The notes beneath the pieces were generated by a model that had not been told where the DNA came from, did no database searches, and worked only from the letters and a program-made list of their open reading frames with translations. A stretch of 64,000 bases of DNA from Hymenobacter sp. IS2118. Lineage in GTDB: Bacteria > Bacteroidota > Bacteroidia > Cytophagales > Hymenobacteraceae. Location: contig NZ_JNLX01000191.1 of assembly GCF_000715495.1 (NCBI RefSeq), forward strand, positions 1 to 64,000, in the 5' to 3' direction. Positions 43,124-51,076 of this stretch are shown here, in pieces (position 1 is the first letter of the stretch; each line of letters begins with the position of its first letter). The translations under genes and the position numbers were made by a program.

Positions 43124-44632
43124 CTATTCCTGCCCGATGGGGTAATAGGCTTTGCGACCGTCGGGGTACACGCCTTCCACCAGCGCACCCGATTTATTAC
43201 GGGCCTCATCAAGGTACTTTTTCACATCAGCCGGCTTGGTCACTTGGTTTTTATCGATGCGGGTAATGATGAATCCATCACCCATGCCCGTCTCACGAAA
43301 GTTGCTGCCCTGAATGCCGCTGATTTTCGCGCCGCCCTCCAGGCCCAGCTTGGCCTGTTCGCGGGCTGGTACGGGGGTCAGCGTCGCGCCTTCGTATTTC
43401 ACCGCCGCCGAAACGGATTCCTCACGCACCACGCCGGTAGTGCCGGTAGCGTTACGTAGCACGGCGGTTACCTCGTTGGCTTGACTACCGCGCTGGAAAT
43501 TCACCTTAATCTTGTCGCCAGGGCGGAAACGGGCCACTTGCTCCTGCAACTGCGAAGAAGTGTTCACTGGCACGCTGTTGATTTGAGTAATCACGTCGCC
43601 CGTTTTCAGGCCCGCAGCGGCGGCGGCGCTGTTTGCGCTAGTGCCCTGCACGTACACACCGCTCAGGGTGTTCAGCTTTTTTTCCGCAGCCAGCCGGGCA
43701 TCTACTTCCTGAATATTCACGCCCAGCAAGGCGCGCTGCACCACTTTGTACTTCAGCAGGTCGTCGACCACTTTGCTGGCCAGCGAGCTGGGAATGGCGA
43801 AAGCGTAGCCCTCGAAAGAACCGGTATGCGAGGCAATAGCCGAGTTGATGCCGACCAAATCGCCGTTGAGGTTCACAAGGGCGCCGCCGGAGTTACCGGG
43901 GTTCACCACCGCATCGGTCTGGATAAAGGACTCGATGCCCATATTGTCCTTGCGGCGCAAAATGTCGATGTTTCGGCCCTTAGCCGAAATAATACCAGCC
44001 GTCACCGTCGAGTTCAGGTTGAATGGGTTGCCCACGGCCAGCACCCACTCGCCCACCCGCACGTCGTCGGAGTTGCCGTACTTCACGAAAGGCAGGTTGT
44101 CGGCTTTCACCTTCAGCACGGCCAGGTCGGTGTTGGGGTCGGCCCCCACCAGCTCGGCCTCAAACTTACGCTTATCGTCTAGCACCACCTCAATTTTCGA
44201 GGCTTTGTCGATGACGTGGTTATTGGTAACGATGTAGCCGTTGGCGGCAATAATCACGCCCGAGCCCGAACCCTGGCCACCGCCACGGGGGCGGCCCTGC
44301 TGCCCGTTGAATTGTTCGAGCTGGTCACCAAAGAACTGGCGCAGGAAGGGGTCCATCTGCGCTTGGCGCTGGTCTACGGCCGGTGCGGCGTATTCGGTCA
44401 TTACGTGCACTACGGCCGGGGTTACGGCGGCGGCGGCGGCCACAAAGTTCAGGCCTTCGGGCACGGCGTAGGTACTACTGCGCATCTCGGAAGTGTAGCG
44501 CACTTGGGGGTCAGCAGCTACAGCCTGGGGCGCCACGGGGGCCGGCTCCAGCAGCTTGTACCCTCCCACGGCCACGCCGCCGCCCAGAATGGCGGAACCG
44601 AACAGGCCGAGCATCATTTGTTTTGCTTGCAT
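43124..44632 (-). CDS. HtrA/DegP-like periplasmic serine protease
   Basis: Protein quality-control protease of the envelope. The 502 residues start with an N-terminal hydrophobic signal/anchor (MMLGLFGSAILGGGVAVGG). The trypsin-like domain has an intact triad: His139 (TNNHVID), Asp169 (NTDLAVLK) and Ser248 (NPGNSGGAL). Two PDZ domains follow (ALLGVNIQEVDARLA... and a C-terminal GMGDGFIITRIDKNQVTKPADV). Typical Deg family architecture. It is a single gene with a terminator at 43071. Confidence 0.95.
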   Translation of the reverse strand: MQAKQMMLGLFGSAILGGGVAVGGYKLLEPAPVAPQAVAADPQVRYTSEMRSSTYAVPEGLNFVAAAAAVTPAVVHVMTEYAAPAVDQRQAQMDPFLRQFFGDQLEQFNGQQGRPRGGGQGSGSGVIIAANGYIVTNNHVIDKASKIEVVLDDKRKFEAELVGADPNTDLAVLKVKADNLPFVKYGNSDDVRVGEWVLAVGNPFNLNSTVTAGIISAKGRNIDILRRKDNMGIESFIQTDAVVNPGNSGGALVNLNGDLVGINSAIASHTGSFEGYAFAIPSSLASKVVDDLLKYKVVQRALLGVNIQEVDARLAAEKKLNTLSGVYVQGTSANSAAAAAGLKTGDVITQINSVPVNTSSQLQEQVARFRPGDKIKVNFQRGSQANEVTAVLRNATGTTGVVREESVSAAVKYEGATLTPVPAREQAKLGLEGGAKISGIQGSNFRETGMGDGFIITRIDKNQVTKPADVKKYLDEARNKSGALVEGVYPDGRKAYYPIGQE

Positions 44633-45043
44633 GGGTAAGGGGAAAAGTTGGTTTTAATTAAATAAACAAAGCATCCTGTCTAATAGTGAGACGGTAAAAG
44701 CCGCATGTGTAAACCACGAATATTACCAACAACGCTGGAAAGATGCAATTTCGTGCCTTCGGGTTGCTTTAAACATAAAACAGGCCAATTTGCGCTTGTT
44801 GCTTAGTAACAAAACAGCCGGCAAAAAAGACACTCAGCGAACCTTTTTTTAGCTGAAATGCCCGCCGTAACGCATTGAAATGCACTACAGCGGGCGTTTT
44901 TTCGGTGGCGGAGGGCCGCGCACAAGGTGCAATGGCTGGCAGGGGAATGCTGGGATTCTGCCACCAAGCCCAAAGCCGTCAATTTGACATGACGCCTGCC
45001 GGTGACCGGTACTATCCGGCAGTACTCGTCAGGGTCGCAGTTC
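44633..45043. other. Intergenic region with a terminator-like hairpin
   Basis: About 410 bp between two minus-strand genes. Short open frames on both strands here lack family or codon support. The only structured item is the hairpin at 44860-44902. Confidence 0.4.
44860..44902 (+). terminator. Plus-strand terminator-like hairpin without an obvious gene
   Basis: GCCCGC (44860-44865) pairs with GCGGGC (44890-44895), with an inner GCATT/AATGC stem and a T-run at 44897-44902. Orientation is plus, but no plus-strand gene precedes it. Confidence 0.45.
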
Positions 45044-45895
45044 TTAGTGTTGGGTGGGAAGCTGTTTGCGCTCAAATGCTTCTTTGCCCCCGAAGAAGGT
45101 AAAGCGCACATCGAGCCCTAGCACGGGCGCCACCTGATTGAAGGGGCCGCCGGGCAGGGTGACATTTCCATTCGCGTCCAGCCGGTCCACGGTAAAGTAG
45201 TACTTGGTCTGGTAGGCGAACCAGGGCGTCAGGTCGAACCGGTCGCTCAGGCGGCAGCCCACCTCGCCGCGCAGGCTCGTGAACTGGATTCCCCGCTCCT
45301 TGGCGTCGGTATCGGCCCGCAGCAGGCGCACGCGCGTAGCGGCCTCGTAGCTCAGGCGGGGGCGCAGGGCTAGGCCGCTGCTGCCCACGGGTAGTAGCTT
45401 TTCCAGGTCAACCCGCAGGCGGGCCCACGTTTGGCCATCGGGACCCGGGGCGCCATCGTAGCCGGCGTTGTTGGGGAAGGTACGCTCCAAACTCAGGCGC
45501 TGCCCGAAGGTGAGCGGGCCCACTTTGCCGCGGTGCCGAACCAAAACTTCGGGCACCAGAACCAATTCATCGTTACCCAACGATTCGAGCCGGAGCGTGC
45601 CGCCGCCACTCCAGTTCTCGTTCCAAAAGTGTTCGTAGCCCAGCGTAAAGCGCCGCTCATCGAAGCCCAGGCTGCGGCCGTCGCCTTCGGCGCTGGAGCG
45701 CTCCACATCGCGTTGGCCACGAACTCCCAAAAACAGATAATCGCCGTTTTTCAGCGCCAGCTCGGCTTGCAGTTCGGGCCATACCTGCAGGTTACCAACC
45801 TGGCGGCGCGCCTGCGCAGCAACCGACTGAGCACACAACAGGCCACCGACCAAGGCCACAATTCCTCCACGAACAAAAAAACACCAGTCTTTCAT
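45044..45895 (-). CDS. DUF2490-like outer-membrane protein
   Basis: A 283-residue exported protein: signal (GGIVALVGGLLCAQSVAAQ), then a strand-rich barrel with alternating aromatic residues. WPELQAELALKNGDYLFLGVRGQRD, RRFTLGYEHFWNENWSGGGTLRLE and LRPRLSYEAATRV fit the DUF2490 family of predicted outer-membrane beta-barrels. Its ending is LDVRFTFFGGKEAFERKQLPTQH, so the last strand is not at the very C-terminus. Function unknown. It is a single gene. Confidence 0.75.
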   Translation of the reverse strand: MKDWCFFVRGGIVALVGGLLCAQSVAAQARRQVGNLQVWPELQAELALKNGDYLFLGVRGQRDVERSSAEGDGRSLGFDERRFTLGYEHFWNENWSGGGTLRLESLGNDELVLVPEVLVRHRGKVGPLTFGQRLSLERTFPNNAGYDGAPGPDGQTWARLRVDLEKLLPVGSSGLALRPRLSYEAATRVRLLRADTDAKERGIQFTSLRGEVGCRLSDRFDLTPWFAYQTKYYFTVDRLDANGNVTLPGGPFNQVAPVLGLDVRFTFFGGKEAFERKQLPTQH

Positions 45896-46019
45896 TATAA
45901 ATAGTTGTCAGTTTTCAGAAAATATAATAATCTGTAATTGATGTTTTTGCACGCGGAATCAGCTTCTGATAACCAATTATCAGCAACTACTTAAACAGGG
46001 TAACAAGGGCGCAGGAATG

Positions 46020-47243
46020 CTATTTTCCGGCCAGCTCCTGAATGGCCAGCCAGGCCATGAGGCCCGGACCGGTGGCCAGGGCTTGCTCATCGATGTCGAA
46101 GGTTGGCGTGTGCACCGAGGCGGCAAAGCGGCCATCGGCGTGGCGGGTACCGAGGCGGTAGAAGCAGGCCGGGCCGGCCTGGGAGAAGTAGGCAAAGTCT
46201 TCGGCGGCCATCCACTGGTCCAGCTCCACCACGTTTTCGGGGCCCAGGTAGGCTTCGGCGGCGGCTTTTACGCGGGCCGTGAGGGCGGGCTCGTTTTCCA
46301 GGTACGGGTAGCCCCGGCGAATTTCCAGCTCGCACACCGCGCCCATGCTATCGGCCAGGCCCTCGCAGAGGCGACGCAGGTGCTGGTGAGCCTCGTTGCG
46401 CCACTCCTCATTCAGGGTCCGGAAGGTGCCTTCGAGGTAGACTTCGCTGGGAATAACGTTGGTGGCGCCGTTGGCGATAACCTTCCCAAAGCTCAGCACC
46501 GAGGGCAGCTTGGGATTGGCGCGGCGGCTCACAATCTGCTGGGCGGCCACGATGATGTGCGCGGCTACCAGCACGGGGTCGAGGTTCATTTCGGGCATGG
46601 CGCCGTGGCCGCCCTTGCCGCGCACGGTCAGGTAAAGCTCGTCGGTGCTGGCCATGTAGCGACCGGAGCGCACGCCTATTTTGCCGGCCGGCAAATGCGG
46701 GAACACGTGCTGGCCCAACACGCGGGAAACCGCCGGGTTTTCCAGCACGCCTTCCTTTATCATGAGCGAGGCGCCGCCGGGCAGCCGCTCCTCCCCCGGT
46801 TGAAACATGAGCTTGATGTTGCCCTTAAAATCCCCCTTCAGCTCGTTGAGAATGCGGGCCGCGCCCAGCAGCGAGGCCGTGTGCACATCGTGTCCACAGG
46901 CGTGCATCACGCCGGGATTGGTCGATTTGTAAGGCACGTCGTTGCCTTCCAAAATCGGCAGCGCGTCCATATCGGCCCGCAAGGCAATAGTGGGGCCGCC
47001 GGGCTGACCTTCAATCAGGGCCACTACGCCGGTATTGGCAATGGGCTGGGGCTGCAAACCGAGCTTTTCCAGCTCCCGTGTCACAAAAGCCGCCGTATTC
47101 GTTTCTTCAAACGACAACTCGGGGTGCGCATGCAGATGGCGACGCAGCGCCACGGTATCGGCCGCATGCTGGGTGGCCAGTCCCTGTATCACTGACTTAA
47201 TGGATTCTTCTATCACGGATTTAAGGGATTTGTCGGATTTCAC
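46020..47243 (-). CDS. M20 family amidohydrolase (hippurate/N-acyl-amino-acid hydrolase type)
   Basis: A metallopeptidase removing acyl groups from amino acids or similar amides. LRRHLHAHPELSFEE, the metal site MHACGHDVHTASLLGAAR and PGEERLPGGASLMI, and the C-terminal MAAEDFAYFSQAGPACFYRLG are characteristic of M20D. Length 407 residues is normal. There is no ATG at the start: possible starts are GTG at 47243, 47216 or 47192, all inside a CGGATT-type repeat (see repeat entry). The 47192 start fits the family's usual length best, so the upstream 17 residues (MKSDKSLKSVIEESIKS) are doubtful. Confidence 0.9.
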   Translation of the reverse strand: MKSDKSLKSVIEESIKSVIQGLATQHAADTVALRRHLHAHPELSFEETNTAAFVTRELEKLGLQPQPIANTGVVALIEGQPGGPTIALRADMDALPILEGNDVPYKSTNPGVMHACGHDVHTASLLGAARILNELKGDFKGNIKLMFQPGEERLPGGASLMIKEGVLENPAVSRVLGQHVFPHLPAGKIGVRSGRYMASTDELYLTVRGKGGHGAMPEMNLDPVLVAAHIIVAAQQIVSRRANPKLPSVLSFGKVIANGATNVIPSEVYLEGTFRTLNEEWRNEAHQHLRRLCEGLADSMGAVCELEIRRGYPYLENEPALTARVKAAAEAYLGPENVVELDQWMAAEDFAYFSQAGPACFYRLGTRHADGRFAASVHTPTFDIDEQALATGPGLMAWLAIQELAGK

Positions 47244-47397
47244 GGATTTTGTAGTCAGTTAGGAGGCAGTGGAAACCAGCGTCGCGAGATTCAGGAAATG
47301 CCCACTGTTACCAACCGTACGATGGTGTAGCGTAATATCAGCACAATCGTCCACAAAATCCGTAAAATCCGCCGTTAATCCGACGAATCCGTGATTA
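47195..47397. repeat. CGGATT-rich inverted repeat pair spanning the M20 start region
   Basis: The plus strand at about 47210-47252 reads CACGGATTTAAGG, GTCGGATTTCACGGATTTTG; the minus strand of about 47345-47397 reads ATCACGGATTCGTCGGATT, CGGATTTTACGGATTTTGTG. The two copies face each other across about 90 bp. The left copy lies inside the apparent 5' end of the M20 gene; the right copy reaches the SPOR gene's 3' end. Confidence 0.65.
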
Positions 47398-47952
47398 GGG
47401 GTTCTTGTTCAGCAGCACTTGCGTTGCTTCCAGCTCCAGCTTGGGCGAAAGGCCTCGTAGCTTGGATAAGCCGCGGGCGGCCTCCAGCTTGGTGAGGTAG
47501 TCGCCGATATAGAGGCGGTAAACCGGCGATTTGAACGTGATATAATCGGTTTCGTCGGGGTAGCGTTCGATGATGGACCGACGAATGGCCATCACCTGGT
47601 CACGCTCGATGCCGAGGTACACCAGAATGCGGTAGCCCTGGGCATATTTCACGTTCTGGTTGGTGTAGGCCTGGTCGCGCAGGCGCTGTTCTACCTGGAC
47701 ATTTACGTGGTTGGTGGGCGCGGGCGCGGCTTTGGCGGCAATGCCGGAGCTGGTCGGCGCCGCTTTGGGTGCCGCGAATACGGGACGGTATTTGGTTACG
47801 TCCTCGGCCGGCATGGTGGGCGGGGCGGTTGTGGTCTTTTTGGCGGTATCGGCTGCCGTGCTGGTGCGCGGCGCCTGAGAGGCCGTACTGGCGCAGGCCG
47901 CGAACGTCAGCGCCAGGGAGGCCAGTAGCATCTTAGGCAGCAGTAGTTTCAT
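47395..47952 (-). CDS. SPOR-domain-like lipoprotein
   Basis: A 185-residue lipoprotein (lipobox LTFAAC near residue 19) with a Thr/Ala/Pro-rich linker and a C-terminal SPOR-like domain: YAQGYRILVYLGIERDQVMAIRRSI, TFKSPVYRLYIGDYLTKLEAARGLSKLRG. SPOR domains bind denuded peptidoglycan glycans at division sites, so a cell-wall role is likely. The start overlaps the 3' end of deoC by 20 bp, so it is probably translated from the same message. Confidence 0.8.
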   Translation of the reverse strand: MKLLLPKMLLASLALTFAACASTASQAPRTSTAADTAKKTTTAPPTMPAEDVTKYRPVFAAPKAAPTSSGIAAKAAPAPTNHVNVQVEQRLRDQAYTNQNVKYAQGYRILVYLGIERDQVMAIRRSIIERYPDETDYITFKSPVYRLYIGDYLTKLEAARGLSKLRGLSPKLELEATQVLLNKNP

Positions 47953-48601
47953 CGGTTGTGGTAATCATGGTCACACTATAAGACGAGCCAATGCGGTCGG
48001 CGCCAGCGGCCACCAGAACCTCGGCGGCGGCGCGGGTGCGGATGCCCCCGGCGGCTTTGATGCGCACGGTTTCGGGCAGCACGCGCCGCATCAGCGCCAT
48101 GTCGGCCACCGAGGCGCCGCGGCTGGCAAAGCCGGTGGAGGTTTTCACGAAGTCGGCCTCCCCGGCTACGCACAGCTGGCAGGCCAGCGCTATTTCGGCC
48201 TCGGTGAGCAGGGCAGTTTCAATAATGACTTTCAGCAACGCCTGGTGCACATGGCACAAGTCGGCCAGGTTCAGAATTTCGGCCTGAATGGCCTCGGTCT
48301 TGCCCGACTTCAGGGCCGAAATATTGATAACCATGTCCAGCTCGGTGGCGCCGTTGTAGAGCGCCACTTCCGCTTCCTTAAACTTGACACTGGAAGCCGA
48401 ATACCCCAACGGAAACCCGATAACGGTGCAAATGCCCACGCCTGATTCGGCCAGCTTTTCGGCGGCCAACGCCACGTAGCACGGCGGCACGCACACCGTG
48501 GCAAAGCCGTGGGCAGCGGCTTCTTCGCAAAGCTGAATGATTTCCGCCTCCGTGCAGTCGGGGCGCAGCAGGGTGTGGTCTATTCGGGCGGCAAGAGTCA
48601 T
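47933..48601 (-). CDS. deoC: Deoxyribose-phosphate aldolase
   Basis: Cleaves 2-deoxyribose 5-phosphate to glyceraldehyde 3-phosphate and acetaldehyde in nucleoside salvage. A 222-residue TIM-barrel protein from ATG 48601: IDHTLLRPDCTEAEI, VCVPPCYV, FPLGYSASSVKFKEAEVALYNGATELDMVIN, the Schiff-base lysine in DFVKTSTGFASRGA, and KAAGGIRTRAAAEVLVAAGADRIGSS. An upstream in-frame start at 48679 is rejected because a TACCTTTG element lies at 48606-48613. It is followed by the overlapping SPOR lipoprotein gene. Confidence 0.95.
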   Translation of the reverse strand: MTLAARIDHTLLRPDCTEAEIIQLCEEAAAHGFATVCVPPCYVALAAEKLAESGVGICTVIGFPLGYSASSVKFKEAEVALYNGATELDMVINISALKSGKTEAIQAEILNLADLCHVHQALLKVIIETALLTEAEIALACQLCVAGEADFVKTSTGFASRGASVADMALMRRVLPETVRIKAAGGIRTRAAAEVLVAAGADRIGSSYSVTMITTTDETTAA

Positions 48602-48605
48602 GGGG

Positions 48606-48613
48606 CAAAGGTA
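48606..48613 (-). promoter_or_regulatory. TACCTTTG -7 element directly before deoC
   Basis: An exact TAnnTTTG match on the minus strand, ending 4 bp before the deoC ATG. It fixes the start at 48601 and implies a nearly leaderless message. Confidence 0.5.
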
Positions 48614-48745
48614 GCGGGGAATGCTTCGCTCCGAAGGGATGCAGCGCCTGCCGCCTGAACCTTTAGCCCCTTGCAGCACTTGCCGACGAGCGAAGGCTTA
48701 CGTTTGACCCTGCCGCGCCGGTTTTTATTATTTCAGCTGCTTTGT

Positions 48746-49186
48746 ATGAACGACGTTTTCTCGGATGTGTTTGCCCTCTCCTACGAGCATTCTCCCAACC
48801 TGCTGGTGGGCCGCTGGCTCCGCGACGTTGCCGACCGCAGCCTTTACCCCCCGCAGGAAGAGCTGCTGAGCGCCGCCCTGCAAAACAACCGCTGCCGGTT
48901 CTGGCTGCTCGACATGCGCACCCAGCGGGCGTATTCGCCGGTGCTGCTGGATTGGCTGGACTCGTTACTGACGCAGCAGGTGGTGTCGGTGCTGGGCTCG
49001 CCGGTGTTCATCGCCTGCGTGGCCGAGAAGATTCACCAAGCCGAAATCGAAGGCATTGGTACCGAAACGCTGCTCCGTCAACAGGCCCAGCACGAGTTTT
49101 ACCCTTACTTCTTCAACGATGAAGCCGCCGCCCGCGAATGGCTGGCCGACAGCCAGGACTACGAACATCGCCCACCCCAGCGCTGA
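48746..49186 (+). CDS. Unrecognised protein, paralogue of the protein at 42400
   Basis: A 146-residue protein (MNDVFSDVFALSYEHSPNLLVGRWLR). It shares GRWL, NNRCRFWLLDMRTQR, an internal LDWLDSLL and a final YPYFFNDEAAAREWLAD with the gene product at 42400-42861. The ATG at 48746 is the natural start; the frame extends upstream without support. No known family recognised. It is divergent from deoC and convergent with the T9SS gene. Confidence 0.7.
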   Translation: MNDVFSDVFALSYEHSPNLLVGRWLRDVADRSLYPPQEELLSAALQNNRCRFWLLDMRTQRAYSPVLLDWLDSLLTQQVVSVLGSPVFIACVAEKIHQAEIEGIGTETLLRQQAQHEFYPYFFNDEAAAREWLADSQDYEHRPPQR

Positions 49187-49195
49187 GCTGATTCA

Positions 49196-50953
49196 TTACC
49201 GAACCACTACTAGGCGCTGCGTAGTTGTGGTACTGCCCGCTTGCACACACACAATGTAGACACCCGGCCTAAATGTACTCAGGTCAAGGACGGTACGAGC
49301 GTAGGGCGTAGCTGATTGGGTGCGCAACGTCTGACCCAGCGCATCGAGTAATGTAACGGTGGCCATGGTGGCACCGCCCGTAGCGGGCACCCATACGTTT
49401 GCATAGCCACTGGCTGGATTAGGATAAATGTGCAACATAGTCTTCGCATTTACATTCGCCAGGTCCGGGTCGTCAAGTCCGGCCAGAAATGGTTGCGAGG
49501 AACCTGGACCGCTAAGGGAATAGCTGCCAAAATTAGTAGGAACGGATACCCCGCCGGCAGCATATAACCCGCCGTTGTTAATAGCCAGTCCGCCGATATA
49601 ACGAATATCTCCTCCTTCGCTCTGTTGGGCCCAGTTCCAATCTGGGCCTGTTGTGGCATCGGTTAGCTTGACTACAAAGCAATTTCGTTGCAGAAAGGGC
49701 CTGACATTGGTCAAAGTGGTACTGCCAAAGACCAGGCTTGCACTAGTAAAAGTGCCGGCCAAGTAAAGCGTACTGCCCTTCACTGCCAAGCTGTAGGCCG
49801 TTTCGTCGCCTGAGCCTCGGGGCTGCATGGCCCAGGCAAAAGCAGCCGTGCTGCCGGCGTCGTCGAGTCGCGCCACAAAAGCATCGGACCTGGAACTAGC
49901 GATGCCGCTTGAGTTTTGCAAAGTAGTGGCGCCGAAGTGCGCTGTGGAACCGGAATAATTACCGGCCACATATACCATTGTTTCCTTCGCTATCAATGCG
50001 TGAACAAAAGAGTATAAGTTATCGCCGGCTTGCTGAGCCCATATAAAGCTGCTGCTGCTACCGGCATCGTTCAGCTTAGCAATGAATAGCTGCCCCTGAT
50101 TGGGATATGCAATGGTGACGCTCCCGATTTGTACCGCCGCATAATCGAACCGCCCGGCCACGTATACAGCAGTTCCGTTTACGGCGAGTGCGGTTGCCTC
50201 GGCCTGCTCAGTTGTACTAATTGGCTGGGCCCATACAAACCGACCAGTACTGCCATCGTCGGTAAGTTTGGTCACAAAACCGTTTGAACCTAACGTTGGA
50301 TTAGAACGTGTGCCGGAATTTATCAAACTAATGGTGCCTGCCATAAACCGGGGGCTCTCAAACTTACCCGCTACGTACACGTCCGAACCTCGTACAGCCA
50401 AGGCCAGCGCACCGTCGTTGTCCACACCACCGGCCCGTTGTGCCCATACACAGCGACTAGTCGGACCCGCGTCGGTGAACTTAGCGACGAAAGCATCTGT
50501 CCCGCCGGCGCTAATAAGGGAGTTGCTTCCAAAAGCAATTCCGGACCCTTGTGCCCCATTGCTAAAACTGCCGGCGATATAAATATTCTTACCAACTACT
50601 GCTATTGCAGTCGCATGGTCGTAACCTGCTCCACCTACCTGTTGTACCCACACAAATTTTTGCGTCACCGTATTCCACCGCGCCAGGAACACATCTCTGT
50701 AACCTGCACTGCGCAAGGTGATAGTGCCAAAACTAACTTGGCTCTCAAACATCCCGGTCAAGTATAAGTCATCCCCGTCGCTAGTTGCTAAGGCACTCAC
50801 CACGGAGAACCCGGAGTATCCTCCGTCAGTGGGCATGGTTATGGCCATCTTCCAAGCTGGTGCCTGCGCAAATACAAATGGACCACGGCAGAACAGCACG
50901 AGCAGCATAGCCAACTGCCAGCCAAGCAGCGGGGTATAGAAACGGTATTTCAT
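49196..50953 (-). CDS. T9SS cargo protein with SBBP-like beta-propeller repeats
   Basis: A secreted 585-residue protein. Signal peptide (QLAMLLVLFCRGPFVFAQ), then about seven repeats of the form V-x-I/L-Y-V-A-G-x-F/Y ... F-G-x-x-x-L/I ... DAFVA-K/R-L-x-D-x-G (SBBP-type propeller). It ends with a type A sorting domain: LHIYPNPASGYANVWVP, VTLLDALGQTL and LDLSTFRPGVYIVCVQAGSTTTTQRLVVVR. The sorting domain sends it through the type IX secretion system to the surface. A TACGTTTG element at 50967-50974 precedes the start. Confidence 0.9.
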   Translation of the reverse strand: MKYRFYTPLLGWQLAMLLVLFCRGPFVFAQAPAWKMAITMPTDGGYSGFSVVSALATSDGDDLYLTGMFESQVSFGTITLRSAGYRDVFLARWNTVTQKFVWVQQVGGAGYDHATAIAVVGKNIYIAGSFSNGAQGSGIAFGSNSLISAGGTDAFVAKFTDAGPTSRCVWAQRAGGVDNDGALALAVRGSDVYVAGKFESPRFMAGTISLINSGTRSNPTLGSNGFVTKLTDDGSTGRFVWAQPISTTEQAEATALAVNGTAVYVAGRFDYAAVQIGSVTIAYPNQGQLFIAKLNDAGSSSSFIWAQQAGDNLYSFVHALIAKETMVYVAGNYSGSTAHFGATTLQNSSGIASSRSDAFVARLDDAGSTAAFAWAMQPRGSGDETAYSLAVKGSTLYLAGTFTSASLVFGSTTLTNVRPFLQRNCFVVKLTDATTGPDWNWAQQSEGGDIRYIGGLAINNGGLYAAGGVSVPTNFGSYSLSGPGSSQPFLAGLDDPDLANVNAKTMLHIYPNPASGYANVWVPATGGATMATVTLLDALGQTLRTQSATPYARTVLDLSTFRPGVYIVCVQAGSTTTTQRLVVVR

Positions 50954-50966
50954 ATGGGAAACTCAG

Positions 50967-50974
50967 CAAACGTA
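50967..50974 (-). promoter_or_regulatory. TACGTTTG -7 element before the T9SS cargo gene
   Basis: An exact TAnnTTTG match on the minus strand, 14 bp upstream of the ATG at 50953. Confidence 0.45.
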
Positions 50975-51076
50975 GGTAGATGCATAAATGCAGGGCAGAA
51001 ACCAAAGCTGCCAGCCTAAAGTTAAAACGCCCCGACCAACCGGCCGGGACGCTTCCGTTACTATCGAGGACAACAC

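Noticed and set aside
44803..45111. A 102-codon minus-strand gene between htrA-like and DUF2490 genes
   Set aside because: Overlaps the DUF2490 end in another frame, is Cys/Arg-rich and has no motif.
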